Below are positions 1 through 8,307 of a DNA stretch of 64,000 nucleotides, in pieces. How positions within the stretch are numbered: the first letter of the stretch is position 1; the number at the start of each line of letters is the position of its first letter. The position numbers and the translations under genes were made by a program. The stretch covers positions 3,530,415-3,594,414 of the forward strand of contig CP054595.1 of NCBI GenBank assembly GCA_013347225.1, read 5' to 3'. The notes under the pieces are model-generated. The model was not told the DNA's origin. It searched no databases and saw only the letters and a list, made by a program, of their open reading frames with translations. Origin of the DNA: Candidatus Accumulibacter similis (GTDB taxonomy: Bacteria; Pseudomonadota; Gammaproteobacteria; Burkholderiales; Rhodocyclaceae).

Positions 1-60
1 CGCGATCAGGCCCTGCTGGCGAACCTGCTGGCGTTGGACGGCGACGGCAGGGTCGCTCAT
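1..60 (-). CDS. ICE membrane protein, TIGR03747-like (5' fragment)
   Basis: Only the first 20 codons lie in the window; the gene runs off the left edge. The visible N-terminus reads MSDPAVAVQRQQVRQQGLIA, which resembles the start of the TIGR03747 integrating conjugative element membrane proteins that follow traD in PFGI-1-class elements. Its ATG overlaps the traD stop as ATGA, indicating translational coupling within the conjugation operon. The family call rests on a short stretch plus gene order. Confidence 0.6.
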   Translation of the reverse strand, partial: MSDPAVAVQRQQVRQQGLIA

Positions 61-2216
61 GCCATGGTCCCTTCGTCCATGCTCGCCATCTGCTTGAAGT
101 CCGCCAGCAGATCGTCGGGCAGCGCCTGGTCTTGCAAGCCAGGGAGACCCTTGTTATCCCACCAGTCACCGGCCTCGACGTAGTGCTGCCGCATGTAGCC
201 GGCCAGTTCCTGCAGATCCTTGGGCATGGTCTCGTCGGGGTCGGGCGCTGGCAAGGGCATGCGCACCTTCCACAGGTGGCCCCCCTCGATCAGCGCGAAG
301 CACTGCCCCTTGGGCAGGCCGACGACGTGCGCCGGTTCGATCAGCGGCACGCTGTTGCTGCTGATGCGGTCCTGCGTGTTGGACGTGAACGCAGTGTTGC
401 CGGTCGGATCGGAGCTGTCGGTGGCGCCGCTCATCACCGTCGTCGTGTAGACCTCGACCTTGGGCAGTTGCCGCGTCAGCAACTCGGCCGTGGCGGTCTC
501 GCGCACGCGCAGCATGAACAGGTTGTTGAAGTTGCCCACCACCTGGCTCGCCTTCGCACGATTGCCGATGCGCGCCTCGATGTCCGAGAGGGTCTGCGTG
601 TAGGCCGTGACCTGCACGCCTGCACCGCCGCCCTTGTTGACCATCGGGATGAACTCGTCGCCCATGAGTTCGTTGAACTCGTCGGCGTGCACGTTGATCG
701 GCACCTTCACGCCCGTCGCGGCACTCGGCAGGCCGTCGTCGATGCCGAACTTGTAGATGTGGCCGGCCACCGATACGAGATCGCTGAACATCGAGTTGCC
801 GACAGCCGCCGCCACCTCGGCATCGGACAGCGCGTCGAGCCCGACATAGACAATGGCCCGCTTCCTGATGATCTGCATCCAGTCGAAGATCGGCCGCGGG
901 TCGCTCAGGTCCGAGTAGTTCGGCGCGAGCAACTGCGCGATCTTTCCCGTGGTCAGCTTCTCCAGCAGCGGCAACAGCGACGCAACGATCTTGTCGAAGT
1001 ACGTCCTGTCGTAGCGCACCGCGCTGCGCAGGCCGTCGAGCACCGGGTCGTAGATGCGCACCTGCGACAGGTACTGCTCCAGCGCGATGACGCGCTTCTC
1101 GCGCCCGATCATGTTGCGAGGGATGTTCTTGTCGTTCAGCTTGGCTTCGAGCTGGACGACGACCTCCCAGGCCTTCGGCTCGTTCTTGGCGAAGTAGTGC
1201 TGCGCGTACTCGATGAACAGCGCATCGATGTTGATGACGTGTCGCTGGATCAGCAGGTAGTCGGGCCGCTGCCCCAACTCCACCAAGGCCCGCGCGATGA
1301 TGTTGACGAAGCGCCAGGCGAACTCGCGGAACGCCGCGCTGTTGCCTTCACCGGAGAGCTGACCCGCGATGCGCGTGGCGACTTCCGAGATGCGCCCGAA
1401 GCGCCCCACCGCGTTGTAGCGGGCGCTGATATCCGGCCATCCGAGGTGGAAGACATAGAACTCGCCTTCGCGCCCGGCGCGCTTGGCCTCCACGTACATG
1501 CGCTTCAAGAGGTCCGCGTCGCCTTTGGGGTCGAAGACGATCACGACCTCGTGCTGCCCATTGACCTTGCGCCGGATGTCCTGCGTGATGAACAGCTCGG
1601 CCAGGCGGGTCTTGCCGACGCGCGTGGTGCCGAGCACGAGCGAATGACCGACACGCTCGGCCAGCGGAAGCGTCACGTCGACCTCGTGCGGCTCGATGCC
1701 GTGCAGGCGAGGCATACCGCCCACCGGTGGCAGTGGACGCGCCGGGTTGAGCGGGCTGTCCCAGGCCAGCGCCTTCGCCAGTTTCGAGAGCGGGTACGGC
1801 GCGAACTCCAGGCGCTCTTCCATGCGCCGCGCCGCCCGGTAAGTCACGGTCGGCTCGACGTAGCGGCGGAACTCCGGCCGGTAGGTCTGCATCAGCCGGT
1901 GCGTGTGACGCTGGTCCCAGCGAAAGCCCCGGCCGACGAAGAGCCGCTGCTGGCTGACCGGCATGTCGCGGCTGGTCATCACGTAGCGCGGCAGACGCCG
2001 GATGTTGCGCCGGTAGCGCAGGATGGCCCAGGCGTCGTGGAAGCGCAGCGCGCCGAAGGTGAGGAAGGCCAGCGCGCTGCCCAGGCCCAGCAAGGGGCTC
2101 AGCGCGAGCGACCACGGGGCCACCAGGCACAGAATCGCGGCGCCCGCACAGACCGCGACGGTGTATAGCTCCACCGCTGGCCGCAGCAAGACTTCGACGG
2201 CTTGGGACTGGGCCAT
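57..2216 (-). CDS. traD: Type IV coupling protein TraD (SXT/PFGI-1 ICE type)
   Basis: This 719-residue protein is the membrane ATPase that links the relaxosome to the type IV secretion channel during conjugation. Two hydrophobic segments near residues 15-60 anchor it in the inner membrane. A Walker A loop (GTTRVGKT) lies near residue 195 and a Walker B-type segment (VIVFDPKGDAD) near 225. A later segment (NVHADEFNELMGDEF) matches the conserved ATPase core of SXT TraD proteins. Length is normal for the family. It is the last-but-one visible gene of the conjugation run and overlaps the next gene by ATGA. Confidence 0.93.
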   Translation of the reverse strand: MAQSQAVEVLLRPAVELYTVAVCAGAAILCLVAPWSLALSPLLGLGSALAFLTFGALRFHDAWAILRYRRNIRRLPRYVMTSRDMPVSQQRLFVGRGFRWDQRHTHRLMQTYRPEFRRYVEPTVTYRAARRMEERLEFAPYPLSKLAKALAWDSPLNPARPLPPVGGMPRLHGIEPHEVDVTLPLAERVGHSLVLGTTRVGKTRLAELFITQDIRRKVNGQHEVVIVFDPKGDADLLKRMYVEAKRAGREGEFYVFHLGWPDISARYNAVGRFGRISEVATRIAGQLSGEGNSAAFREFAWRFVNIIARALVELGQRPDYLLIQRHVINIDALFIEYAQHYFAKNEPKAWEVVVQLEAKLNDKNIPRNMIGREKRVIALEQYLSQVRIYDPVLDGLRSAVRYDRTYFDKIVASLLPLLEKLTTGKIAQLLAPNYSDLSDPRPIFDWMQIIRKRAIVYVGLDALSDAEVAAAVGNSMFSDLVSVAGHIYKFGIDDGLPSAATGVKVPINVHADEFNELMGDEFIPMVNKGGGAGVQVTAYTQTLSDIEARIGNRAKASQVVGNFNNLFMLRVRETATAELLTRQLPKVEVYTTTVMSGATDSSDPTGNTAFTSNTQDRISSNSVPLIEPAHVVGLPKGQCFALIEGGHLWKVRMPLPAPDPDETMPKDLQELAGYMRQHYVEAGDWWDNKGLPGLQDQALPDDLLADFKQMASMDEGTMA

Positions 2217-2236
2217 GGCGTGCGCTTCACGTCACA

Positions 2237-2791
2237 TCAGGGCTCGATGCCGGTCGCAGTGATCAGCACCGGGTAGTGCTGGATGCTCAGGCGCTGCGCC
2301 AGCTCGTCGCCCGAGGCCGGCGACAACATCAAGTTCGGCGCAAGGCGGCGCAAGGCGGCCAGTGCTTCGGGCGTCGCCACGTTGACCACCAGGCCCACGG
2401 CGCGCAGTGCCTGCAGGTCCGCGCGCCGTTGCTTGAGCCAGGCGCGTGAACGGTCGTCGTCGCCGACCAGGAACAGCGGCGTCAGGCCGGGCGCGCGGAT
2501 CACGCGGCGCGGCTCGTCGCCCGGTGAAAGACGCACCGAGCGCACCGGCAGCATGGCCGCCTCGGCATCGGCCGGGCCGCCGATGCGCGGCGCCGGTTGC
2601 GGCGTGGCCGGCTGGCCGGGCTGCGCATCCTGCGGGTTCAAGGCCCGGTAGTACGGCAACGCCGAGGCGCCACCCTTGTCCTCGACCACGATCAGCGGCG
2701 GGGAACTGTTCTTGGTGGCGGGAGCGCGGTCCTGCGCGTCGGCGGTGGCGGCCAGCAGCGCCGCAGTCGCGGCAAGGAAGATGCGGTTCAT
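2237..2791 (-). CDS. ICE protein, TIGR03765 (PFL_4695) family
   Basis: The 184-residue protein starts MNRIFLAATAALLAATADAQ, a clear signal peptide, so it is exported. The mature part contains GGASALPYYRALNPQD and a C-terminal domain ending in HYPVLITATGIEP, both typical of the TIGR03765 family found between traD and a lytic transglycosylase gene in PFGI-1-class ICEs. A longer open frame exists upstream, but this ATG overlaps the end of the transglycosylase gene by 4 nt and gives the signal peptide. It is probably a periplasmic part of the conjugation machine; the exact role is unknown. Confidence 0.82.
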   Translation of the reverse strand: MNRIFLAATAALLAATADAQDRAPATKNSSPPLIVVEDKGGASALPYYRALNPQDAQPGQPATPQPAPRIGGPADAEAAMLPVRSVRLSPGDEPRRVIRAPGLTPLFLVGDDDRSRAWLKQRRADLQALRAVGLVVNVATPEALAALRRLAPNLMLSPASGDELAQRLSIQHYPVLITATGIEP

Positions 2792-3387
2792 GGCATGGGG
2801 CTCCGGGCAGAAGGAAGTGAAGCGCCCGGACCGAGCACGCGGGTCAGGTGCTGGTGGACGCTGCGGCGGTAGCGGGCGGCTGGCGCTCCGCCCGCAGGCC
2901 GGTGGTAGCGGCCGATGGCAACCAGCCAGTCCTCGCCCGGCGTGTGCTGCTCCTGCAGGATTTCCACGGCGATGGCGAGGTTGCGGTATGGGTCGAGCAG
3001 ATCGCAGGGATGCTCGTAGCGGTGCGCGTGGTAGCCGAGGTTGACCTGGCCGAGGCCGACGTCGATGCGGTTGGCCGGCGTGCGGGCGAGCGCCCGGCGG
3101 ATGCCCGCGCAGGCCTCGGCCCGTGTGGCGTAGCGTTCGGCGCGTCCGGCGACGTTGAGCGTCCACGGCCAGGGGATGAGACGGCCGCGCAGCCGTGCGC
3201 CGCTCTCCTGCAGCGCCACCGCGTACAGCACCGGCGACGGCACGCCCGCCTGCTGGGCGGCGAGCTGGTAGGCGGGTGGCGGCACCTCCTGGCCGAAGGC
3301 GATGGCCGTGCAGGCGCAGAGCACCAGGGCCAGTGCCGCGCGGCCGGCGCGGCGAGCCAAGCTCGTTGCCGTTATTGCCGCTGCCAT
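2788..3387 (-). CDS. Lytic transglycosylase of the conjugation system
   Basis: A 199-residue exported SLT-type enzyme expected to open peptidoglycan for assembly of the transfer channel. After a hydrophobic leader (residues about 12-32) comes the SLT fold: the catalytic Glu is in VALQESGARL, followed by NRIDVGLGQVNLGYHAHRY and a helix with DPYRNLAIAVEIL. The start at the second Met of the open frame was chosen because it overlaps the preceding TIGR03759 gene's stop and leaves a proper signal peptide. VirB1-like proteins occupy the same role in other type IV secretion systems. Confidence 0.88.
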   Translation of the reverse strand: MAAAITATSLARRAGRAALALVLCACTAIAFGQEVPPPAYQLAAQQAGVPSPVLYAVALQESGARLRGRLIPWPWTLNVAGRAERYATRAEACAGIRRALARTPANRIDVGLGQVNLGYHAHRYEHPCDLLDPYRNLAIAVEILQEQHTPGEDWLVAIGRYHRPAGGAPAARYRRSVHQHLTRVLGPGASLPSARSPMP

Positions 3388-4094
3388 TGGCCGTTGACCT
3401 CGCGCACCACGGCGGGCAGATCGCCAGGCAGGCCGAGCGACAGCCAACGCCCTGCGTCATGGTTGAGCGTGATGGTGCGCGAGCGCACGCGGCCGGCATC
3501 GATGCCGGCCTGCGTCGCCCACTGGCGGATGCGGGCGTCTTCCTGGCGGCTGCCGACCATGTAGAGGTCGAAGGCGGTGCCGGCCGCCTGCAACTGGCGC
3601 ACGCGCTGGTCGCACGGCGGGCACTCGGCTTTCACGAAGACAGCCAGCCGGCCCGAGCCCCGGTTGCCGGCGCCCGGCGCCTTCGCGCCCGGCATGCTCA
3701 CGCGCTGCTGCCCCGGATAGAGCCGCTTCCAGGCCGCGTCGTAGGCCCGCTGGTACGCCAGCGTCTTGCCCACGCGCTTCGATTCCGCCTGCACCTGCAG
3801 TTCCGCATAGCGGTTGCGTTCCTCGTCGCTGCGCGCCTCGATGCCCAGCGCCGTCAGCGGATCGAGGTTCGGGGAGTAGATGCCCAGCGGCCCCTGCATC
3901 AGTTGCCGGTAGCGCGCCCACTCTTCGGGGCGCAGGCCCCAATCGCGCGCCGGGCGCTCGTCCAGCGCGGCGTCGCTGCTGTTCTGCACCTGGGCCGGAA
4001 CGGTGCGCGAGGAAGCGACGGGCGCCGACTGCGCCGAGGCCGTGCCTGCGACAACAGCGAGGAAGGCGGCCAAGCAGATCGCAGCGTGCTTCAT
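3372..4094 (-). CDS. ICE protein, TIGR03759 (PFL_4693) family
   Basis: A 240-residue exported protein (signal peptide MKHAAICLAAFLAVVAGTASA). The middle holds RDWGLRPEEWARYRQLMQGPLGIYSPNLDPLTALGIEAR, diagnostic of TIGR03759. The C-terminal half looks like a thioredoxin fold with a CPPC motif (VKAECPPCDQRV), so it may act as a periplasmic disulfide or scaffold protein for transfer-apparatus assembly. The stop overlaps the start of the transglycosylase gene. Confidence 0.84.
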   Translation of the reverse strand: MKHAAICLAAFLAVVAGTASAQSAPVASSRTVPAQVQNSSDAALDERPARDWGLRPEEWARYRQLMQGPLGIYSPNLDPLTALGIEARSDEERNRYAELQVQAESKRVGKTLAYQRAYDAAWKRLYPGQQRVSMPGAKAPGAGNRGSGRLAVFVKAECPPCDQRVRQLQAAGTAFDLYMVGSRQEDARIRQWATQAGIDAGRVRSRTITLNHDAGRWLSLGLPGDLPAVVREVNGQWQRQ

Positions 4095-4103
4095 ATCCGG
4101 CTC

Positions 4104-4739
4104 CTACGGCAGCGCGATGCGCTGGGCCTGGCCGTCCACGCGAAACACGGCGGCGCGTGCCTCGATCGCCAGCAAATGCCAAGCGCCCACGGCATCGCCT
4201 TCGCGCAGCAGCCAAACGTCCAGCACCGACGAGGCCTTGGGTGCCGTCACCGACAGGAAGCGCTCGCCGCCGCGCAGCTCCACGCCCACGACGTTGAACG
4301 GAGGCTCGGGCAACTTGGGCTTGGCCAGCTCGGCGGTGCGCCGGGGTGCCGCGGCGGTTCTCTTCATGCGCGCTTCGATGTCGCCCACGCGCGCCTGCAG
4401 CGCTTGCAAGTCACCGGCATGGGCGTCTCCCGCCTGGGCCTGCTCCACCTGCGCCAGGCGTTCGTCCAGCGTCTTGCGGGCGGCCTCGAAGTCGGGTTGG
4501 GTGACGGGCTTGGGCTGGTTCTTCGAGGCCGCCGCTTGCTGTTCGAGTTCGGCGACGCGCGTATTGAGCGCCTGCACGTGCGCATCCTGGGCGCTGGCCT
4601 GGCTCTGCTCGGTCAGGCGCGACAGGCCCACGCTGTTGACCACGGCCAGGATGCTCACGAGCAGCAGCCAGACGGCCGCTGCGATCTTCAACCAGCGCGC
4701 GCGGCCGGCGTTCTCGTCGGGAAGCTGCGGGATGGTCAT
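4104..4739 (-). CDS. Bitopic inner-membrane protein with coiled coil, ICE conserved
   Basis: A 211-residue protein with one transmembrane helix at about residues 17-37 (WLKIAAAVWLLLVSILAVVNS) followed by a Gln/Ala/Glu-rich coiled coil (about 40-125) and a small C-terminal globular domain. The topology is N-in with a periplasmic stalk. It lies between the PilL-like and TIGR03759 genes, overlapping the former by 4 nt, so it belongs to the conjugation operon. I do not recognise a named family. Confidence 0.7.
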   Translation of the reverse strand: MTIPQLPDENAGRARWLKIAAAVWLLLVSILAVVNSVGLSRLTEQSQASAQDAHVQALNTRVAELEQQAAASKNQPKPVTQPDFEAARKTLDERLAQVEQAQAGDAHAGDLQALQARVGDIEARMKRTAAAPRRTAELAKPKLPEPPFNVVGVELRGGERFLSVTAPKASSVLDVWLLREGDAVGAWHLLAIEARAAVFRVDGQAQRIALP

Positions 4740-5347
4740 GGCTGGGCCTCCTGGGGCACTTGTGAGTTGGCGGATTCAGCGGCCGGCGCACTCGACGCCG
4801 CAGCCGCAGGAATGGGGTTTGCGCTCGGCGCACGCGCGCTCGTCACGCGCGTGAAGCACACCGCACGCGCAGCGTCATCGACGGACAACTTCCAGGCCGG
4901 CCCGGCGAGCGTCAGCAAGGCCTCGCGCAGCGGCAGCGGCCCGAGCCGCAGATGCGCCGCCGGCAGCGGCAACGTGAACAGCGATGCAGCGTCCGGCGCG
5001 TCGCAAAGGCGGTAGCCGGTGCGCAGCAGCACGTGCCGCAGGGCATCGCCGACGCTCGCGTCGAAGGTCGGCGGAATCGAAATCTCGATCACCTGTCGCA
5101 GCAGGTCGCGCTGCGCGGGTTCCGGCACCATCTCGACCAGCGTGTAGCGGCCGTAGCGGGCCACTGGGATCTGGCCTTGCTCGGGCTCCGGGGAGATGGT
5201 CCTGGCAAACACCGCAGGCTCGGGAGGCGATTGGCGGGCAGCCGGGGTGCTCGCCGCGCCCGTCGCGGCGCAGCCGGCGATGAGCACGCAGCCGGCCAGC
5301 ATGACAGGCACGGCCAGGCGATGAGCGACGCAGGTGAGTGGTTGCAT
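4736..5347 (-). CDS. PFGI-1-class ICE pilus protein PilL, N-terminal-domain type (TIGR03748)
   Basis: A 203-residue protein with a lipoprotein-like leader (VLIAGC at about residues 21-26). The body (GRYTLVEMVPEPAQRDLLRQVIEI, then DASVGDALRHVLLRTGYRLC) is the PilL N-terminal domain seen in the ICE type IV mating-pilus locus; it resembles secretin-associated domains with alternating strands and helices. It is the first gene of the conjugation run and follows a strong terminator. The C-terminal 35 residues are low-complexity Ala/Pro/Ser. Confidence 0.8.
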   Translation of the reverse strand: MQPLTCVAHRLAVPVMLAGCVLIAGCAATGAASTPAARQSPPEPAVFARTISPEPEQGQIPVARYGRYTLVEMVPEPAQRDLLRQVIEISIPPTFDASVGDALRHVLLRTGYRLCDAPDAASLFTLPLPAAHLRLGPLPLREALLTLAGPAWKLSVDDAARAVCFTRVTSARAPSANPIPAAAASSAPAAESANSQVPQEAQP

Positions 5348-5460
5348 GGGGCAGTTCCCTGGAACACGGAGCCCTCACCATCGCCGCCGCAGAGCGTTCG
5401 GGCAGCAAACAAAGGGAACTGGCATGCGCCCGACTTCATGGCGTGCCCTCGATGCGCAGG

Positions 5461-5493
5461 AAAAAAAAGCCGGCGCCCCGAAGGGCGGCCGGC
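5461..5493 (-). terminator. Intrinsic terminator of leader-A operon
   Basis: A GCCGGCGCCC / GGGC-G-GCCGGC hairpin is followed, reading on the minus strand, by eight consecutive T. It sits 14 nt after the helicase stop and separates the leader-A operon from the conjugation operon. Confidence 0.9.
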
Positions 5494-5506
5494 GTGGGTT
5501 GGCGGA

Positions 5507-7789
5507 TCAGGCCGCGACGAGTTGCCGGGCCAGTGCCACCTCGACGGAATCACCGTCCTGGTTCAGCACATCCAGTCCCGATTCGGGCACGTCTCCCGAC
5601 GTGCTCTGCGAGACCATGATCTTCTTGGCCATCAACCCCAGGCAGGTCATCTGCGAGGAAGCCGCGTAGCCGAGGTAGATCACGCGAACCGGCTGCTTCT
5701 GGCCGATGCGCCATGAGCGCCTGGCCGCCTGCTGCAGGCTGTAGACGTTGTAGCCCGACTGCATGAACACGATCGTCGGAAACTCCAACAGGTCCAGGCC
5801 GGTTTTGACCAACTCGGGATTCGTGACCAACACGTCGATCCCGCGATCCAACTGCTCGGCGATCCAGTCCTCGCGGCGGGAGGCATCCACGCTTGCGCGC
5901 AGCACCGCCACCTTGAAGCCTTCCTGCTCCAGCAGCACCTTCAAGCGCGACGTGGTGTCGCGGGTGCCGGTGTAGACCGAATAGACCAGCGTCTTGCGAC
6001 CCGCAGCCTTCTCCTGCTTGCAGATCTCGATCAGCTCGCGCTCCTTGGGCATCACCTCCAGCTCGTTGAATTGAGCCGGAACGAAAGCCAAGGTCTGGCG
6101 CGTGCGCGGATGCACCACCGTCTCCGACCGGAAGCAGCAATCCGGCCAGGCCAGCAGCACGTTGAGGACCACGCCGAGCAGCGTCGTGTCGCGCTTCGCC
6201 AGCGCCTGCTTCAGCGCTGAGGTCAGCCGGCTCGACAGGTCGCGATAGGCCGTGGCTTGCGCCGTGCCCATCGCCACCTCGCGGAACTCCTCGTCGTAGG
6301 ACGGCAGCACATTGCCGCCGATGTCCTTGAGCTTGAGGAACACTGTGAACGGCAGGACGCAACGCAGCACGCCCTTGGGACCGAACCCGGGAGCCTTGAC
6401 CGTTCTGACACTGACCTTCGTGCCCTTCGCGGTCTTGTGCGCCGCGCCCGTGCTCTCGGAATAGATGTCCTTGAGGATGCCGTGATCGCGCATGAACGCC
6501 ATCGCGGCCGAAGTCATGCTGCCGCTCTTGGTCGGGCGGTAGCCGTCTTCGATCATTCGCCCTGGGAGGGCTCGGAACAGCAGGTGGAACAGGTCATCGC
6601 CATAGCCGCCCATCAGCGTGCCGGTGAGCAGCAAGGTCTTGCGCGCCTTCGCTGCGAGCACGCCCATGGCCTGGCCTTGGGCACTGCCGCCGTTCTTGTA
6701 CTCGTGCGCCTCGTCGGCGATGAGCAGGTCGAACGTGCCTTGCGGCAGGTAGCGTTTGACGAACTCGGACGGCTGGTAGCCGCCTTCGCCGAAGCCGAAC
6801 TCCATGTTCGCCATCGCCCGCTCCATGCGGTGCGCCTGACGATCCGAGAAGACCAGCTCGCCGTTGGCATCCATGAGGTTGATGAACTCGTGGATGTTGT
6901 CGCCCAGCATCGAGGCCAGGAAGCCGTCGCCGAATTTCTTCATCAGCTTCTGCGCGGTGACTTCCCCGATGGTCGGGATGCGCTGCAAGGCTTTGAAGAC
7001 CGCCGTGGACTGGTCGCTTGCGGACAAGCTCCGCGGTCGCATCAGCGTCCACAGCGGTGCGGCGCAATGGCTGCACCGGCGGCGGTAGTCCTCGGCTTCG
7101 AGTTCGACCGGGTTGATCGGCTCGCCGTCGAGGTTGGTGATGACCTGGCCGCAGTCCGGGCATGCGCCCACGTCGCCGTGCCGCGTGCGCCGCACGTTGA
7201 AGACGGGCTTCCAATGGAAACCCATGCGCATCCGCACACGCCCGAGCACGAAGAACTCCTGGCCGCGCACGGGCACGCCCAACTGCTCGCGCAGCTTGAT
7301 GAGCTTGACCAAGGTGTCCGGGCCATTGAGCACCCAGACCTTGGCTCCGGCCACGGTCTCCTGGATTTCTCGGCGCCACTTGTAGACCAGGTGCGGCGGC
7401 GAAAGGACCAACGTGCGGCGATAGCCTTCGGCGTGCAGCACGGCCGCCGTGGCGATGCCAACGGTGGTCTTGCCGCAGCCCATCTCGCCATTGACGATCG
7501 CGGCGCGTTCGCCGCGGTCGGCCAGCAGCTCGGTGACGGCATGCACCACCTCGGCTTGCGCGCCGAACAGCTTGCGCTTGAGACTTGCCAGCACGAGCTG
7601 GCGATGCGGCCGGGCCTGGCCGGTGTAGACGGGAGGGTTGGCGCGGTTGAGCGAATCCAGCAGCTCGTCGCCGAATTCGGCAACGAAGTCCTGAAGGCTC
7701 ATCGCCAAGGGAGAAGCAGCCGCTTCGAGCAGGTCGCCCTGGACGGACGTGCCATCGGCGGCGGGAACAACTTCGGTATCGAGGGACAT
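5507..7789 (-). CDS. SNF2-like DEAD/DEAH-box helicase of the ICE
   Basis: A 760-residue superfamily 2 ATPase. Walker A is NGEMGCGKTT, the DEAH box is in LLIADEAHEYKNG, motif III is LLTGTLMGG, and the C-terminal RecA-like lobe ends in the SNF2-type SLQQAARRSWRIGQKQPVRV. Between the lobes is an insertion with two CxxC pairs (ACPDCGQ and RCSHCAA), probably a zinc knuckle. The start at 7789 was preferred over the upstream ATG at 7819 because GGAG lies at normal spacing before it. It is the last gene of the leader-A operon. Its role in ICE replication or transfer is inferred. Confidence 0.88.
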   Translation of the reverse strand: MSLDTEVVPAADGTSVQGDLLEAAASPLAMSLQDFVAEFGDELLDSLNRANPPVYTGQARPHRQLVLASLKRKLFGAQAEVVHAVTELLADRGERAAIVNGEMGCGKTTVGIATAAVLHAEGYRRTLVLSPPHLVYKWRREIQETVAGAKVWVLNGPDTLVKLIKLREQLGVPVRGQEFFVLGRVRMRMGFHWKPVFNVRRTRHGDVGACPDCGQVITNLDGEPINPVELEAEDYRRRCSHCAAPLWTLMRPRSLSASDQSTAVFKALQRIPTIGEVTAQKLMKKFGDGFLASMLGDNIHEFINLMDANGELVFSDRQAHRMERAMANMEFGFGEGGYQPSEFVKRYLPQGTFDLLIADEAHEYKNGGSAQGQAMGVLAAKARKTLLLTGTLMGGYGDDLFHLLFRALPGRMIEDGYRPTKSGSMTSAAMAFMRDHGILKDIYSESTGAAHKTAKGTKVSVRTVKAPGFGPKGVLRCVLPFTVFLKLKDIGGNVLPSYDEEFREVAMGTAQATAYRDLSSRLTSALKQALAKRDTTLLGVVLNVLLAWPDCCFRSETVVHPRTRQTLAFVPAQFNELEVMPKERELIEICKQEKAAGRKTLVYSVYTGTRDTTSRLKVLLEQEGFKVAVLRASVDASRREDWIAEQLDRGIDVLVTNPELVKTGLDLLEFPTIVFMQSGYNVYSLQQAARRSWRIGQKQPVRVIYLGYAASSQMTCLGLMAKKIMVSQSTSGDVPESGLDVLNQDGDSVEVALARQLVAA

Positions 7790-7808
7790 GGTGATGCTCC
7801 AATGAAAT

Positions 7809-7847
7809 GGGGCATGCACCTCCCCCTGCGGGGCGATGGCATGCCCC
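7809..7847 (-). promoter_or_regulatory. Leader hairpin before the helicase gene
   Basis: GGGGCATGC (7809-7817) pairs perfectly with GCATGCCCC (7839-7847), with a nested CCCC/GGGG stem. It lies 20 nt upstream of the helicase start and belongs to the hairpin-per-gene series. Confidence 0.6.
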
Positions 7848-7891
7848 GGTGTGGGAAGAGAAGAACGGCACGTGGCCGCGGTGGATGAAGA

Positions 7892-8197
7892 TCAGTATTC
7901 GCTGGGCAGCAGCAGCGTGGTCACGCTGCGATCCCATTCGGTGATGATCCAAAGCTTCAGGTCAGGCGCGACCTGGTAGGACGAGAACAGCCGATCCTCG
8001 CCGGAGCGCAGCGCGGCGTCGTTCTGCCGCCGGTCGCTGTCGTCGAGGTCGCCCCAATCGCCGCTGAGATGGCGGCACAGGTACGGCGCCGGATTGAGCC
8101 GGCCTTGCTGGACCAGCGCATCGATGCCGCAGGTCATGACCAGGTGCCCGGGGGCAAAGCGTGCTTGCGACGCCACGTTGAGAACTGCGAGTGCCAT
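7892..8197 (-). CDS. Small conserved ICE protein, unknown function
   Basis: A 101-residue soluble protein (MALAVLNVASQARFAPGH...). It contains HLSGDWGDLDDSDRRQND and LKLWIITEWDRSVTTLLLP, a pattern common in small proteins encoded in ICE and plasmid accessory blocks. I cannot assign a fold with certainty. The start was set at the ATG preceded by GGAG and by its own leader hairpin, not at the longer frame. It is the third gene of the leader-A operon. Confidence 0.75.
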   Translation of the reverse strand: MALAVLNVASQARFAPGHLVMTCGIDALVQQGRLNPAPYLCRHLSGDWGDLDDSDRRQNDAALRSGEDRLFSSYQVAPDLKLWIITEWDRSVTTLLLPSEY

Positions 8198-8221
8198 GGT
8201 GTTTCTCCTTCGGATGAAAGA

Positions 8222-8253
8222 GGGCCACGGCACCCCGCGGGGTGACATGGCCC
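8222..8253 (-). promoter_or_regulatory. Leader hairpin before the 101-aa gene
   Basis: A nested hairpin: outer GGGCCA/TGGCCC (8222-8227 with 8248-8253) around a perfect 14-nt palindrome CACCCCGCGGGGTG (8231-8244). It ends about 25 nt before the start codon. Confidence 0.6.
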
Positions 8254-8307
8254 CGTTGGGTGGGTGAGTGGTGGATGAAATGACGGCGAACCGTCAGGGA
8301 ACAGCGA

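Noticed and set aside
132..2168. A 678-codon open frame on the plus strand over traD
   Set aside because: It is the antisense shadow of traD in GC-rich DNA; low-complexity His/Arg/Val-rich composition and no motif.
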